The notes under the pieces are model-generated. The model did not search any database and was not told the DNA's origin. It saw only the letters and a list, made by a program, of their open reading frames with translations. A stretch of 64,000 bases of DNA from CAZASK01 sp964487845 (GTDB taxonomy: Bacteria > Chlamydiota > Chlamydiia > Chlamydiales > FEN-1388). Positions 1-9,226 of this stretch are shown piece by piece. Position 1 is the first letter of the stretch, and each line of letters opens with the position of its first letter. Both the position numbers and the translations under genes were made by a program. The DNA lies in NCBI GenBank assembly GCA_964487845.1, contig CAZASK010000005.1, positions 1 through 64,000 on the forward strand. Direction: 5' to 3'.

Positions 1-70
1 GCGAAAGTGATAAAGACAATACACAACAGACGATTATTTTTGCAATGGGTTTTGTGAAAAAAAATAAAAC

Positions 71-106
71 AGGCTTGTGATAATATCTACAGGCCTATTT
101 TTTATT
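71..106 (+). terminator. Probable rho-independent terminator of a gene upstream of the window
   Basis: An 8-bp stem (71-78 pairing with 89-96, one G-U pair) with a 10-nt loop is followed by a T-rich tract. The preceding bases are open in two frames that end at 55-57 and 78-80, so a plus-strand gene probably ends here, but its 18-25 visible residues are not recognisable. It faces the end of the large minus-strand gene that stops at 149, so it may serve both. Confidence 0.55.
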
Positions 107-148
107 TATAGAAATATTCAGCTGCAGCTGCTGCCTGCCAAAAATGGG

Positions 149-3100
149 TCAATGAAAGCCCTTTTCGAGTCGTAATTTTCCGATCTCTTGATCTAGCTGA
201 ATTCGCACTTCTTGGTATTTCTTCTCTAATTTTTCGAAAACTGTGTAATTAAAGGAGCGGATAAAGGCAATTTTTACTTCATACTGCATCTTCTCTTGTG
301 GTGTGGCAGCTTGATTCATCTGCTCTCGTAACTCTTTTTCCTCATCTCGCTTTTTCTCCCAATCTTTTTTGTTTTCTATGAGTACCTTATCAAATTCGAG
401 CTTGATCGTTTCCACTCTCTCTTCAAACTGTTTCTTATTCTTGGACTCTCCAATAGTTAAGAGACTAGCCTTGAAAAAGTGAGCTGTTATTTGATTCGAG
501 AGATGGTCAGCCACAAGCGGAATCGAAGTCAGCCACTCAGGAGGAAGCGGGCTTGCCTCTATATCAGGGAAGAGATGATGACGCTCAGGGGGAAGAATCT
601 GCTTTAATGAAGAAAGTATTGCTTTGCTTTTCGTTAGCTCTTGCTCATGATGCTCAAGAAGCTGGACATACTCTACTTGTTTCTGCTTATCATTTTTGAG
701 CTGTTTTTCTAGGCGTAAGATCTCATGTGGCTCTTTTTTTTGCTGCAGCTGGAGCTCACAATCATCTATCCGTAGCCCCAGGGTATACAAGTCTCCTCGA
801 ACTTTTGTGATGCGTTTTGCGTAGAGCTTGGCACGCTGCATCTCTTCTTCCATCTCTTTTTCACATATAGCCATTGCATTCTCTTGAACTTCATCACTTT
901 GAAGCCTGTTGCTTCGAAATTCAGATTTTGCAGCATGCGATAATCCATTAAACAGCGTCATCATCTTCTTATCATTTACCAATTGATTTCTTGAGAGCCG
1001 CACCATCATTTCTTTTATAAAGGGTATCGATTTTTCTAGCTCTGGCTGAGCAATTAAAAACGTAAGGAGCTCTTGTTTCTCATCTGAGGACATTTCAGCA
1101 AGCTCCTTGTGTGTGAAAAGGAGCATTTCTTGTTGCTGGTGGAGCTCTAAGTCCTGAAAACAACTTGCCAACGCTGTCATTAGTTGCTTTTTTTGATGCT
1201 CCAGACCTAGCGTCATCGTCTTTTTTTGTGTTTGCATCTGTAATAAGGCAGGCAGCTTCCGAAGATCATATCCTTTTTTCTTAAATTCAAGAACGGCCCC
1301 TGCACGATATTTCATCACAATATCTAGTATATGCTCAACTGTAGCTGGCTGCATTTTCTTGAGGCGAGTGGGGGTTAAGATATCTTTACCAGGTCTATCA
1401 ATTCTTCCATAGGTGTGAAGAATTTTTTCCAATTTTTTATTTGAAATACCATTTCGCCATGCCTTCATCTCTTGAAAGCACTCGAGTGGGGTACCTTGCT
1501 TCGCACTATGCGCTGCAATAAAAAGAAGATCGTCTTTTTCATCATAAGACAATTGGTTATAATCCCAGACACTCAAGAAATCAATAGACTGACGCTCTTC
1601 AAAAGAAAGCATATTGAATTTTTTTACAATAGCGATAGAATCAACGCGCTCCGTCTCTGTTAAGCCAATTTTCTTGGCTACAAGATCTCTAATACGGTGC
1701 TGCGTTTCTTCACTCAGATGGTCAAAATAGGTCGGACTACAAGCAAGCTTCTCACCTGTTGTGAGTAGGTCATATCCTTTTATGGCAAGAAGGGCAATTT
1801 GAGAGCTTGTTTCAATGTTGAGGGTGCTTATGAGATGGCCATATTGCTTCAGCTCCTCGATATCTTTTGTAGGAAGCTGTCCGGACTGTATGACCAGATC
1901 AATGACATGCTGCTGCTCTTGTTTGGATAGCTGCAAAAATTCATCAATCCGCTGCTTGCTCACATGTCCAGATACGTAGTGATAAGCGGATTGCATAAAT
2001 CCACCCATCTTTTTAAACCCTTTTTGCACCAAAGAACCAACACCCTCTATCCCCTCATATGACACATCCGCTAAGCGATAAAACAGATTTTGTGTGTGAG
2101 TGCCGATTTTTGGGGCTATGTTATTGAGGACAGGAGGAACGATCATGCGTATAAGACGAGGAAACAGTAAAGCACTCCCAGAGAGCATTCTTGCCGCAAA
2201 CGATACATACGACACATGCTGAAGTACTGACGTCCCCACCTGCTTGATCGTAGAGGGCTCACTACTTTCGAGCTGTTCAAGCAGCTTTTTTCGCAGCGCC
2301 TCTTCTGTTTCATAGATAATACTACTTACCTGCTTTGCTCCTAGCAACGTTTCATAGCGCTGCTGTCCCATATGCAAATAGGGAAGCGCTGGATTCAAAA
2401 TATTCACTCCAAAATCGATCGGATCTTGAATATTCTTCATATAGTATTGTGCAAACTCTTGCCCCTTTTCAGACTTTACTGCGCGTGATACCACTTCTGG
2501 AAGAAGTTGATCATACCCTTGAATCAATTGTTCATTGAGGGTTATTTGTTCCTTTACTTGAGTAAGATGGGAATAGGTATCAAACATCTGCTTGATCTTT
2601 GTCTGTAAATCTCCAGGAACTTTCTGTTCATATCCCAAAAATTCAAAAGTTTTTTCCTGAACTGGCTTGACGACATTTTGATATACCGGTTTTTTAAAAA
2701 AACTAAAAACACCTTTTATAGCATTCACAAAAGCCCATTTAGATGGCTCACTTACCTGAGAGATCACAGGCTGTATATTTTTTTCGATTTTTGCACTTCT
2801 CAGCGCGGTCATAATTTTTTCTAAAAACTCAGGACTCGTACTTGATACTCCCCAATTTTTTGCAAGCTCAGGCCACTTTTCATGGTTTAAGACCTCCTGA
2901 ACATCGCACAGCAGCTTCCCTTCTCCTTCCTTGCATATCTGCTCTACCATTCCACCAACTTGTTTTGCATATTCGTTTAACTTGCCCGACTCTTCTTGTG
3001 CTTTCTTCAGCATTTCAGGGGTTTCTTTTGACGCCAAGATATAGGCTGCAAAACTTTTTACTGGTGAAGTAATTCCCTCGATAGCACGTGGAGCCAGACT

Positions 3101-5503
3101 CAGAATGCCAAGATATGCTTTTTGCAATTGCGCTGGCAGCATGCGCAACGTCTCTTCAATAGCCTCTGTAGGAACTCCCACATGTTGCAAACAGGACGCA
3201 AAACCTTGGTGTAAAAAATCAAAACCGAGCAATACGTCAGTGCCTATTGCTGTGCCCTTCATGACCAATTCCATCCAATTCTCAATAGTCTCGCTTCCTT
3301 TGGAGCCTCGGAGATATCCTTCCTCTGTAATCATCCACGCCGGAAGGTAGCTACGCAGAGGAGAGTCTTGAGGAATCAAAAAACCGTTCGGCTTCGCAAG
3401 ATAGCCCACTCCTTTAATAAAAGCCCACGCAGGGACCCCTAAAGCTTTTGCCATATATTTTGGAACAGCGCCTACCCACTCTCCTATGGCCTCACCAGTG
3501 CCTACATGCGGTCCTATTTTTTCATCGATATGCTTGATATCAATCGTTTCTTTGACAGAAGATGTCTTCGTTTTTTTATGAATATGAGTTGAGATGGGCG
3601 GGGCGTTCACTTCAGAAACGTCGTCCGGATGAGCATAAAATGATCGCTCTTGCTCTTCGAGCCATTGAAGCACCTGCTCTATTTTCTTTTTCTCTTCAGG
3701 AGACTCTACCTGCTCCAGTTTCTTTTTCTGCTCTATAATAAGTTCTTGAAGCGTTTCATTGGTTACAGGACAGAGCGCCACAACCTGCTCTTGAAACTGG
3801 GAAAAAAGAAAAAACTGCTCTTCTTTAGAAAAAAAGGTGCTGTAGAGCTTAATGAAGGACTGTATATCATCCTCTCTTTCTAGGATTCCATTTTCCCCTC
3901 GCTCTGCACACTCTTTGAAGATACGCTTGGCATTCTCATCATTTGATTTTTCTACTCTTTTCTTCAGGGATTCAAATAGGTTTCTCTGATCTTCAACAGA
4001 AAGTTGTCTATATTCATTCGATGAGAGTGCCAACAAGCGGTTCTTATGTTTTACAGGTAAGCTATTAAACCGATCGAGGATGACCTTTTCGACTTGCTCA
4101 CAAAGCTGTGGTGGAATATTTTTCCAATCTTCTGCAGTTTGAATGTAGCGAAGCTCGGGCGACGAAAGAAGTGTGCGATCTTGATGTGACAGTGTTGCAT
4201 ACTCCGAAACGATATGAAACAACTTCACTTTTGCTTCGCCATTGAACCCTTGAAATACGTCTGAAGAAAGATCATGTTTGACCTGCTCTTTCGTCTCTAT
4301 TTCTCCTTGATCCTCATCGAAGCAATACCAAAGACGTGCAGAATATGAGTCCAGACGATCTGCAAGATTCTGTATCATCTGGTTGATTGCCGCTGGATTA
4401 TCCCACAGCTTCCAGCTCATATTTTTCAGAGGTGTGATCACATAATTATTTACTACACTTAAAATATTCCCCGTTAATTTCAAACCACTCGGGATGAGAT
4501 ATTTAAAGCAGTCCAATACGTACGAATGGATTTTTTGAGCACAATTGAGATGCATAGTATCGATCTTGCGTGAGACTTTTTCTATCTCAGAAATGGTATT
4601 AGCAGTTGCATCTACTACAAGGTTAGCTCCTGGAATAAAACTCGTTACAACCTTTGTTCCCCACTGAGTGACTGTAATTCCTTTTTGTATCACTTCTCCT
4701 TGTGAATGAGACACCTTCTTTGCATGCTCTGTAGACTCATTTACAAGCTCTTTTCCTAACACGGTCATCTGCTGCCCTACTTGCCCTACATAAGCACTAC
4801 GCAGAGCATACTCAAGACCAGAAAATACTTTTTCCACACTCCATGCTGTAGCAAATACCGTCCCTCCTATCAATTTCAAAAAGCCATTTGAAATTGTTTG
4901 CGCCTCCTTTTCGGCCGGCATACATTGCGCCATAATGTGTAAAGGCATAGCAATTGTTTTCGTAATACATTTACCCACCTGCCTCATACCTGTAGTAGGA
5001 GTAGAACGTGTGTTTGTTGATTCGTTAGGCACTTCCTCGATCACTGTTTCAGATGGAATTTTAGGTTCTTCAAGGTCTATTGTTGGATTATCTTCTATTG
5101 TGGGCTCGTCTTCTATTGTAAGCTCATCTTCAAGCTCTATTTCTAATTCGGAAATATCTTGCGCCAAAAGGAGGTGCTGCCCAATCTCTTCAATCACTGT
5201 ATCCACTTTTCTTCTTGTCGTATTCTTACAATGAGGAGAGCGAATTAACTCAGCAGCACCATGTATAACAGTATCTTTTGGATCACGCTGCAGTTGCTTT
5301 TTTACTAAGCTTGCAATCGAAAAGAGATCATAGCGAGAAAGCCCAAAAAAATTTGCGATTTTGGCGATCCAAGTAAAAAATCGACCATGCACCATCTCTA
5401 CATGCTTGTTCTCCCCTCGTCCTACAATTTTTAAAAAAAAATCCCCGTTTTCATTTTGTATGCGACGGTGGGGATCTGATTGAGGGGATGAATCGGGCAC
5501 CAT
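149..5503 (-). CDS. Very large coiled-coil/helical protein of unknown function, candidate secreted effector
   Basis: I do not recognise a named family. The product is about 1784 residues. A TTG lies three codons upstream, but the ATG at 5503 has a GAGAG ribosome-binding-like sequence at good distance, so I prefer it. The N-terminal ~90 residues have a short aromatic/hydrophobic motif (FTWIAKIANFFGL) that resembles the N-terminus of the ankyrin protein at 13486. Residues ~120-160 are very acidic with repeated TIED-type units. Several hydrophobic/amphipathic segments lie at ~200-330 and ~690-830. Short helical 'L-S-x-E-(x)-Q/R' units recur (for example LSSNEYRQLSVEDQ, LSKQEQQHVIDL), and the last ~250 residues are strongly coiled-coil, rich in K/E/Q. 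No signal peptide is visible. Large proteins of this type in environmental chlamydiae are often proposed T3S substrates; that role is inference. Confidence 0.8.
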   Translation of the reverse strand: MVPDSSPQSDPHRRIQNENGDFFLKIVGRGENKHVEMVHGRFFTWIAKIANFFGLSRYDLFSIASLVKKQLQRDPKDTVIHGAAELIRSPHCKNTTRRKVDTVIEEIGQHLLLAQDISELEIELEDELTIEDEPTIEDNPTIDLEEPKIPSETVIEEVPNESTNTRSTPTTGMRQVGKCITKTIAMPLHIMAQCMPAEKEAQTISNGFLKLIGGTVFATAWSVEKVFSGLEYALRSAYVGQVGQQMTVLGKELVNESTEHAKKVSHSQGEVIQKGITVTQWGTKVVTSFIPGANLVVDATANTISEIEKVSRKIDTMHLNCAQKIHSYVLDCFKYLIPSGLKLTGNILSVVNNYVITPLKNMSWKLWDNPAAINQMIQNLADRLDSYSARLWYCFDEDQGEIETKEQVKHDLSSDVFQGFNGEAKVKLFHIVSEYATLSHQDRTLLSSPELRYIQTAEDWKNIPPQLCEQVEKVILDRFNSLPVKHKNRLLALSSNEYRQLSVEDQRNLFESLKKRVEKSNDENAKRIFKECAERGENGILEREDDIQSFIKLYSTFFSKEEQFFLFSQFQEQVVALCPVTNETLQELIIEQKKKLEQVESPEEKKKIEQVLQWLEEQERSFYAHPDDVSEVNAPPISTHIHKKTKTSSVKETIDIKHIDEKIGPHVGTGEAIGEWVGAVPKYMAKALGVPAWAFIKGVGYLAKPNGFLIPQDSPLRSYLPAWMITEEGYLRGSKGSETIENWMELVMKGTAIGTDVLLGFDFLHQGFASCLQHVGVPTEAIEETLRMLPAQLQKAYLGILSLAPRAIEGITSPVKSFAAYILASKETPEMLKKAQEESGKLNEYAKQVGGMVEQICKEGEGKLLCDVQEVLNHEKWPELAKNWGVSSTSPEFLEKIMTALRSAKIEKNIQPVISQVSEPSKWAFVNAIKGVFSFFKKPVYQNVVKPVQEKTFEFLGYEQKVPGDLQTKIKQMFDTYSHLTQVKEQITLNEQLIQGYDQLLPEVVSRAVKSEKGQEFAQYYMKNIQDPIDFGVNILNPALPYLHMGQQRYETLLGAKQVSSIIYETEEALRKKLLEQLESSEPSTIKQVGTSVLQHVSYVSFAARMLSGSALLFPRLIRMIVPPVLNNIAPKIGTHTQNLFYRLADVSYEGIEGVGSLVQKGFKKMGGFMQSAYHYVSGHVSKQRIDEFLQLSKQEQQHVIDLVIQSGQLPTKDIEELKQYGHLISTLNIETSSQIALLAIKGYDLLTTGEKLACSPTYFDHLSEETQHRIRDLVAKKIGLTETERVDSIAIVKKFNMLSFEERQSIDFLSVWDYNQLSYDEKDDLLFIAAHSAKQGTPLECFQEMKAWRNGISNKKLEKILHTYGRIDRPGKDILTPTRLKKMQPATVEHILDIVMKYRAGAVLEFKKKGYDLRKLPALLQMQTQKKTMTLGLEHQKKQLMTALASCFQDLELHQQQEMLLFTHKELAEMSSDEKQELLTFLIAQPELEKSIPFIKEMMVRLSRNQLVNDKKMMTLFNGLSHAAKSEFRSNRLQSDEVQENAMAICEKEMEEEMQRAKLYAKRITKVRGDLYTLGLRIDDCELQLQQKKEPHEILRLEKQLKNDKQKQVEYVQLLEHHEQELTKSKAILSSLKQILPPERHHLFPDIEASPLPPEWLTSIPLVADHLSNQITAHFFKASLLTIGESKNKKQFEERVETIKLEFDKVLIENKKDWEKKRDEEKELREQMNQAATPQEKMQYEVKIAFIRSFNYTVFEKLEKKYQEVRIQLDQEIGKLRLEKGFH

Positions 5504-5632
5504 ATTATACAACTCTCGCTAAGCCATTTATTGCATTTCTAACCGAAAACAGCTATACTTGCAAGAAATACCAATCGCCTAAAATACACATATAAGTTGA
5601 TAGCGATTTATACTTTTAATTGCGACCATACT

Positions 5633-6541
5633 ATGCAAAACAAAAAAAAATTTGTATTCTCATATGTGTTTTTTATTCTTATTGCCTTAATAGCAACAAG
5701 AGCGATCTATTACTCTTTTTCCGATGGATTCAATCGCTCTCGCATTGAAAATACATTCCCCCGAGAAGGTCTCGAAAATAGCCCTATCACAGAAGAAAAG
5801 CTTGAACTTCTCAAGACTGTCTTTGCTCAACCTTTTCATTACCTTGGCAAAGGCTCACAAGCATATGCTTTTGCAAGTCAGGATAATAGGTATGTGCTAA
5901 AGCTTTTCAAGTGTTATCACTTAAAACCTGTCGACTGGCTCCATAAACTACCCCTTGTGGGATATTTTGATAACTATCGCCATGAACAAGTAACCAGGCG
6001 TGATAAGAAACTACAAGCGACACTTGCGAGCTACAAGATTGCCCGTGACATCATTCCCCACGAGTGTGCGATCTTGTATATGCAGATTGTTCCCTCACAT
6101 AATTTTTCAGTGAATGCCACCTTTACAGACAAGATAGGTCGTAGTCATACTATCAACCTTGCAGATTATGGATTTGTATTGCAGCGCAAGGCTACTTTGA
6201 TTTTCCCTACACTCGACTCGCTTATTCGCCAGGGCCAAGAAAAGAAAGCACAAGCTATTATTCGCTCAATCTTAGACCTTATGGTGAAAAGAAGCGTACA
6301 GGGGATCCAGGATCAAGACCCTGACCTACATAAAAATGCCGGTATCATCGATGACAAGGTTTATTGCATCGACATCGGAGGATTTCATACAAATGAAGGC
6401 ATCAAAAACCCTCAGACGATGAAGTCAGATATCACACGCTTTACAAGAAGGCTCTACCACCATTTAGAGAGTCACCCCTCTGCACTGGGTAAAAAATTGG
6501 CTCGCTATTTAGATGATGAAATTGAGCGACTAGGCAACTGA
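5633..6541 (+). CDS. Membrane-anchored protein kinase-like fold protein
   Basis: The 302-residue product starts best at the ATG at 5633, which places a basic tip and a membrane segment (residues 7-23) at the N-terminus. The rest looks like a divergent protein-kinase fold: a glycine-rich loop YLGKGSQAYAF (70-80), a VLKLFK lysine (K90), a catalytic-loop-like DPDLHKN (229-235) and a DFG-like DIGGF (247-251). The HRD motif is not standard, so activity is uncertain; it could be a pseudokinase or a small-molecule/antibiotic-type kinase. It is divergent from the large gene ending at 149 and overlaps the 3' end of the peptidase gene (6505-7269) tail to tail by 37 bp. I infer that the domain faces one side of the inner membrane, but which side cannot be told. 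Confidence 0.75.
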   Translation: MQNKKKFVFSYVFFILIALIATRAIYYSFSDGFNRSRIENTFPREGLENSPITEEKLELLKTVFAQPFHYLGKGSQAYAFASQDNRYVLKLFKCYHLKPVDWLHKLPLVGYFDNYRHEQVTRRDKKLQATLASYKIARDIIPHECAILYMQIVPSHNFSVNATFTDKIGRSHTINLADYGFVLQRKATLIFPTLDSLIRQGQEKKAQAIIRSILDLMVKRSVQGIQDQDPDLHKNAGIIDDKVYCIDIGGFHTNEGIKNPQTMKSDITRFTRRLYHHLESHPSALGKKLARYLDDEIERLGN

Positions 6542-7269
6542 TTGCCATTTTTCTTTCTGATAATTAAAAAGTTGGCATCATAGGTCAATATACCGAGTAG
6601 TATAGAGCAGATAACTCTATCTATAGGCACTTCATATTTTCGTGATGGGGAATAGGGATTCGATGCCAAAGGATCTGCCACAAGCACGCGCTTTGTCTCT
6701 TTATCATAGCCGCACAATATCACAAAATGTCCACTAGGTTCTCCCTCCACATCATCATACTCATCTGTTCCAACCTTTTCTCTTGCTGCTCGATAAAGGA
6801 AAGTAGAGCTCAGCCCCGTAAGAATAGGAACGCCTTGGCTCAAATACTTTCGGATGAGCTCCCGCGTTACGTCTTCTAATCGAATTTTGCCGCCAAGCTT
6901 CAGGTAATCCATAAAAGCCTTGCTTGAGCGCAAAAACTTTCTTTCTCGCTTATACTTCATCTGCTTTTCAAGTTTGGCATGTAAGTCAATCTGCTCGAGG
7001 CCAAACCAGGTGGGGTCAAATACCTGTAAGTTACACGTATAGAGTAGCGCATCATAGCCCCTTTCCAAAGCATGACAGCCCAGCCACACAGCCAAAGTGC
7101 CCCCATCTTCAAATTTATGCACTTCTGGTATCAAGCTTGTAAGATCTACATGATCATTATAATACTTATAGACAGCTTGCAGACAGGTAGGACCGCAAGT
7201 CGTTTCATTCGGCTGCGATAAAATATCTAATTCGATACGTGATGAATGGTTGTTGCCGTTTTCTGGCAT
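6505..7269 (-). CDS. C39/papain-like cysteine peptidase, last gene of amidoligase cluster
   Basis: A 254-residue protein of the bacteriocin-processing peptidase C39-like superfamily. The catalytic signature is clear: Q19, then TTCGPTCL with nucleophile C25, H181 in EPSGHFVILCGY, and D199 in VADPLASNP. No signal peptide or membrane segment is visible, so it is likely cytoplasmic and not fused to an ABC transporter as in bacteriocin exporters. It starts one base after the stop of the preceding gene (TAATATG), with GAAGG as ribosome-binding site, so it is the fourth gene of the operon running from 10690. In this setting it probably cleaves or transfers an amide/peptide bond made by the two ligases (inference). 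Its 3' end overlaps the convergent kinase-like gene. Confidence 0.85.
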   Translation of the reverse strand: MPENGNNHSSRIELDILSQPNETTCGPTCLQAVYKYYNDHVDLTSLIPEVHKFEDGGTLAVWLGCHALERGYDALLYTCNLQVFDPTWFGLEQIDLHAKLEKQMKYKRERKFLRSSKAFMDYLKLGGKIRLEDVTRELIRKYLSQGVPILTGLSSTFLYRAAREKVGTDEYDDVEGEPSGHFVILCGYDKETKRVLVADPLASNPYSPSRKYEVPIDRVICSILLGILTYDANFLIIRKKNGNQLPSRSISSSK

Positions 7270-7270
7270 A

Positions 7271-7966
7271 TTAGCCTTCTTTTATTGCAAAAGCTATACT
7301 GGAAATCAATGGCTTTAAAAAACTTTTACTATAAAACCTCTTGTCGTGCAATGCAAATTTTTGATTCATTTCGATTTCAATGCCGATATATTTTTCTTCC
7401 GGAAATCTTTTTCGAAAATCTGTTACCAGACCATCTGAGGTGCCTCTATATGGCAAGTTCATATAACAACGAAGATCACTTTGCGCACAAAAACGAACAC
7501 GCACATTTTTACAAAAATTCACTTCTTGCTTACGGTGAGGATCATACAAAAGTCCAAGATCTACCTTACGCCTTTTCCCCTGGAATATAGGAGTGAAGCT
7601 ATGTATCGAAAGATGTAGCAAGGTATCTTCTCGCATAAGCTGCACAGCCTTTTCAAACACGCTCTTTCTATAGGGGAAATAATATTTCTCCAAAATTACA
7701 TGCTGCGAGGCTTCACCAAGTTGTTTGACTTGCGGTGAAAAAAGAGTTGGATTTCCAACCGATCGGTTCAGATCTACTACTAACCGAGAAATAGATCCTA
7801 TAATGAGTGGAGCCTGCAAAGTACGAGCTACCATTTTGGCTAAAGACAGCGCTCCAATATCAATCCCTTTATGAGATGAAAGAAGTGCATGACACCCAAC
7901 AAAAGCCTCTCTGTATAAAGCAGGGACACAATTTGTAGCATGCTCACACGTAATCAGCACTTTCAA
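7271..7966 (-). CDS. N-formylglutamate amidohydrolase family protein
   Basis: A 231-residue product. I place the start at a TTG (7966) that forms a TTGA overlap with the stop of the upstream ligase gene and has GGGG upstream, so translation is coupled. Family hallmarks are CEHATN near the N-terminus (metal-binding E/H), SRLVVDLNRS (~65-74), LSIHSFTP and EIEMNQ. The classical enzyme deformylates N-formylglutamate in histidine degradation, but no hut genes are here. Members linked to ATP-grasp/GCS2 ligases are thought to act on amide bonds of a glutamate-containing peptide or metabolite. It is sandwiched between a glutamate-cysteine-ligase-like enzyme and a papain-like peptidase, which supports that view (inference). 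Confidence 0.85.
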   Translation of the reverse strand: MKVLITCEHATNCVPALYREAFVGCHALLSSHKGIDIGALSLAKMVARTLQAPLIIGSISRLVVDLNRSVGNPTLFSPQVKQLGEASQHVILEKYYFPYRKSVFEKAVQLMREDTLLHLSIHSFTPIFQGKRRKVDLGLLYDPHRKQEVNFCKNVRVRFCAQSDLRCYMNLPYRGTSDGLVTDFRKRFPEEKYIGIEIEMNQKFALHDKRFYSKSFLKPLISSIAFAIKEG

Positions 7967-9183
7967 AATAAGACCCCATCTTTCAGGCAATTTGAGAGTT
8001 TTTCGAAAATCTCATGTAATATTCCTGACCGAGAGCCATCACCATACGATCGAAGAATACGCCTTGCTAGCACTCCTTCTCTTAAAATCACATCCAACAC
8101 TTCATTGTCTTCAGCAGTCAAGAAATCGGTGAGAAGATAGCGCCAGAGATCTTTTGCACGAAGGGGCTTTTTGAGATCGAAAATGCGAAGATATGCTTCA
8201 TCTTCAATAAGTGTCTCATCTGCTTTTTCCACACATGCTGTGAACACAGAAGCGAGCTCCTCTGTTGGAAAATGATCCCATGTAGATAATGGAGTCCACT
8301 TTTGAGCAATCAACTGCTTCAACACCCATACAATGGCTTGAGCAATAGCCACATCTGCTTTGGGGCACTCTTGAATATCCAAGACACGTATTTCTATTGT
8401 GTTCCTATCAAAGCGTGCGATAGCGCCGCGAGAATTGAGCCACTCATACTGTAAAATAGCCTCAGGGTCATGGGAGCGCATCGCTCGATACATCGGCTGA
8501 AGGATATGCTCTTCGTACTCTTTTTGCGAAAATACAGCTTCTGGGATCACATCTTTCGTGATTTCAAAAACACGCTTTTGATTATGACGGTACACATCAA
8601 GACGCTTGTCCATCTTGTCAGTTACCTGTCCTTCAAGAATTGGAGAGCTTGCTGCAAGCGCTGGCATGATAGGCAAAAGTACCCGTATCGCGGCATGCAA
8701 TTGAGCAAACTCCTCATCTCCACAAAATGGAAGGTTGATATGGGCACTCTGTAAGTTTGCCCACCCGTGGCCACGACAATCAAATATGCGATTATACGCC
8801 TCGTAGATAGGGTTATGCTCGTGAGGCCACAACTTCATCTCAGAAAAGGGATCCATCCAGGGATGACAAGCTGTTGGCAAAAGTTTTGCATGATGCGGTT
8901 TTAAAAGCTCATTGATGCGATCTACATGTTCTTGAAAAAGGATATCAAGCCCATGAAGCGATCTTTCTGGATTTGTTGTTTTCAGCTCGATCACATGAAG
9001 GGCCAGCTCATTTGAATAACTTATCCTTCCACAGTCAACTTCTGTCAGGTATTCTCCCGCTAAACTATAGAGCACTTTATCAGTGATCGGACACACCTGC
9101 AGCGTTGTCATATCGACGATCATGTACTCCAGTTCAAGCCCTACTACATCAAAAAGATGATACTGGGTTACCTGTTCTGCCAT
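7963..9183 (-). CDS. GCS2-type carboxylate-amine ligase (glutamate-cysteine ligase family)
   Basis: The 406-residue product belongs to the glutamate-cysteine ligase family 2 (YbdK-like). The start at 9183 has GGAG six bases upstream; upstream in-frame ATGs lack a ribosome-binding site. The GLELEYMIVD segment (residues 15-24) gives the metal-binding glutamates of the glutamine-synthetase-like fold, followed by a WANLQSAHINLPF segment and NTIEIRVLDIQECP typical of the family. Such enzymes join the carboxylate of glutamate or another acid to an amine, using ATP. The preceding ATP-grasp gene ends 43 bases upstream and the following amidohydrolase overlaps by 4 bases. No glutathione synthetase context is present, so classical glutathione synthesis is not implied. 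Confidence 0.87.
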   Translation of the reverse strand: MAEQVTQYHLFDVVGLELEYMIVDMTTLQVCPITDKVLYSLAGEYLTEVDCGRISYSNELALHVIELKTTNPERSLHGLDILFQEHVDRINELLKPHHAKLLPTACHPWMDPFSEMKLWPHEHNPIYEAYNRIFDCRGHGWANLQSAHINLPFCGDEEFAQLHAAIRVLLPIMPALAASSPILEGQVTDKMDKRLDVYRHNQKRVFEITKDVIPEAVFSQKEYEEHILQPMYRAMRSHDPEAILQYEWLNSRGAIARFDRNTIEIRVLDIQECPKADVAIAQAIVWVLKQLIAQKWTPLSTWDHFPTEELASVFTACVEKADETLIEDEAYLRIFDLKKPLRAKDLWRYLLTDFLTAEDNEVLDVILREGVLARRILRSYGDGSRSGILHEIFEKLSNCLKDGVLF

Positions 9184-9226
9184 TTTCAACTCCATATTAA
9201 GCACCATTTTGTCTGAAAAATTATTT

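Noticed and set aside
1472..5234. Several 60-100-codon open frames on the plus strand opposite the 1784-residue gene
   Set aside because: They lack ribosome-binding sites and recognisable sequence, and lie antisense to one long uninterrupted coding frame.
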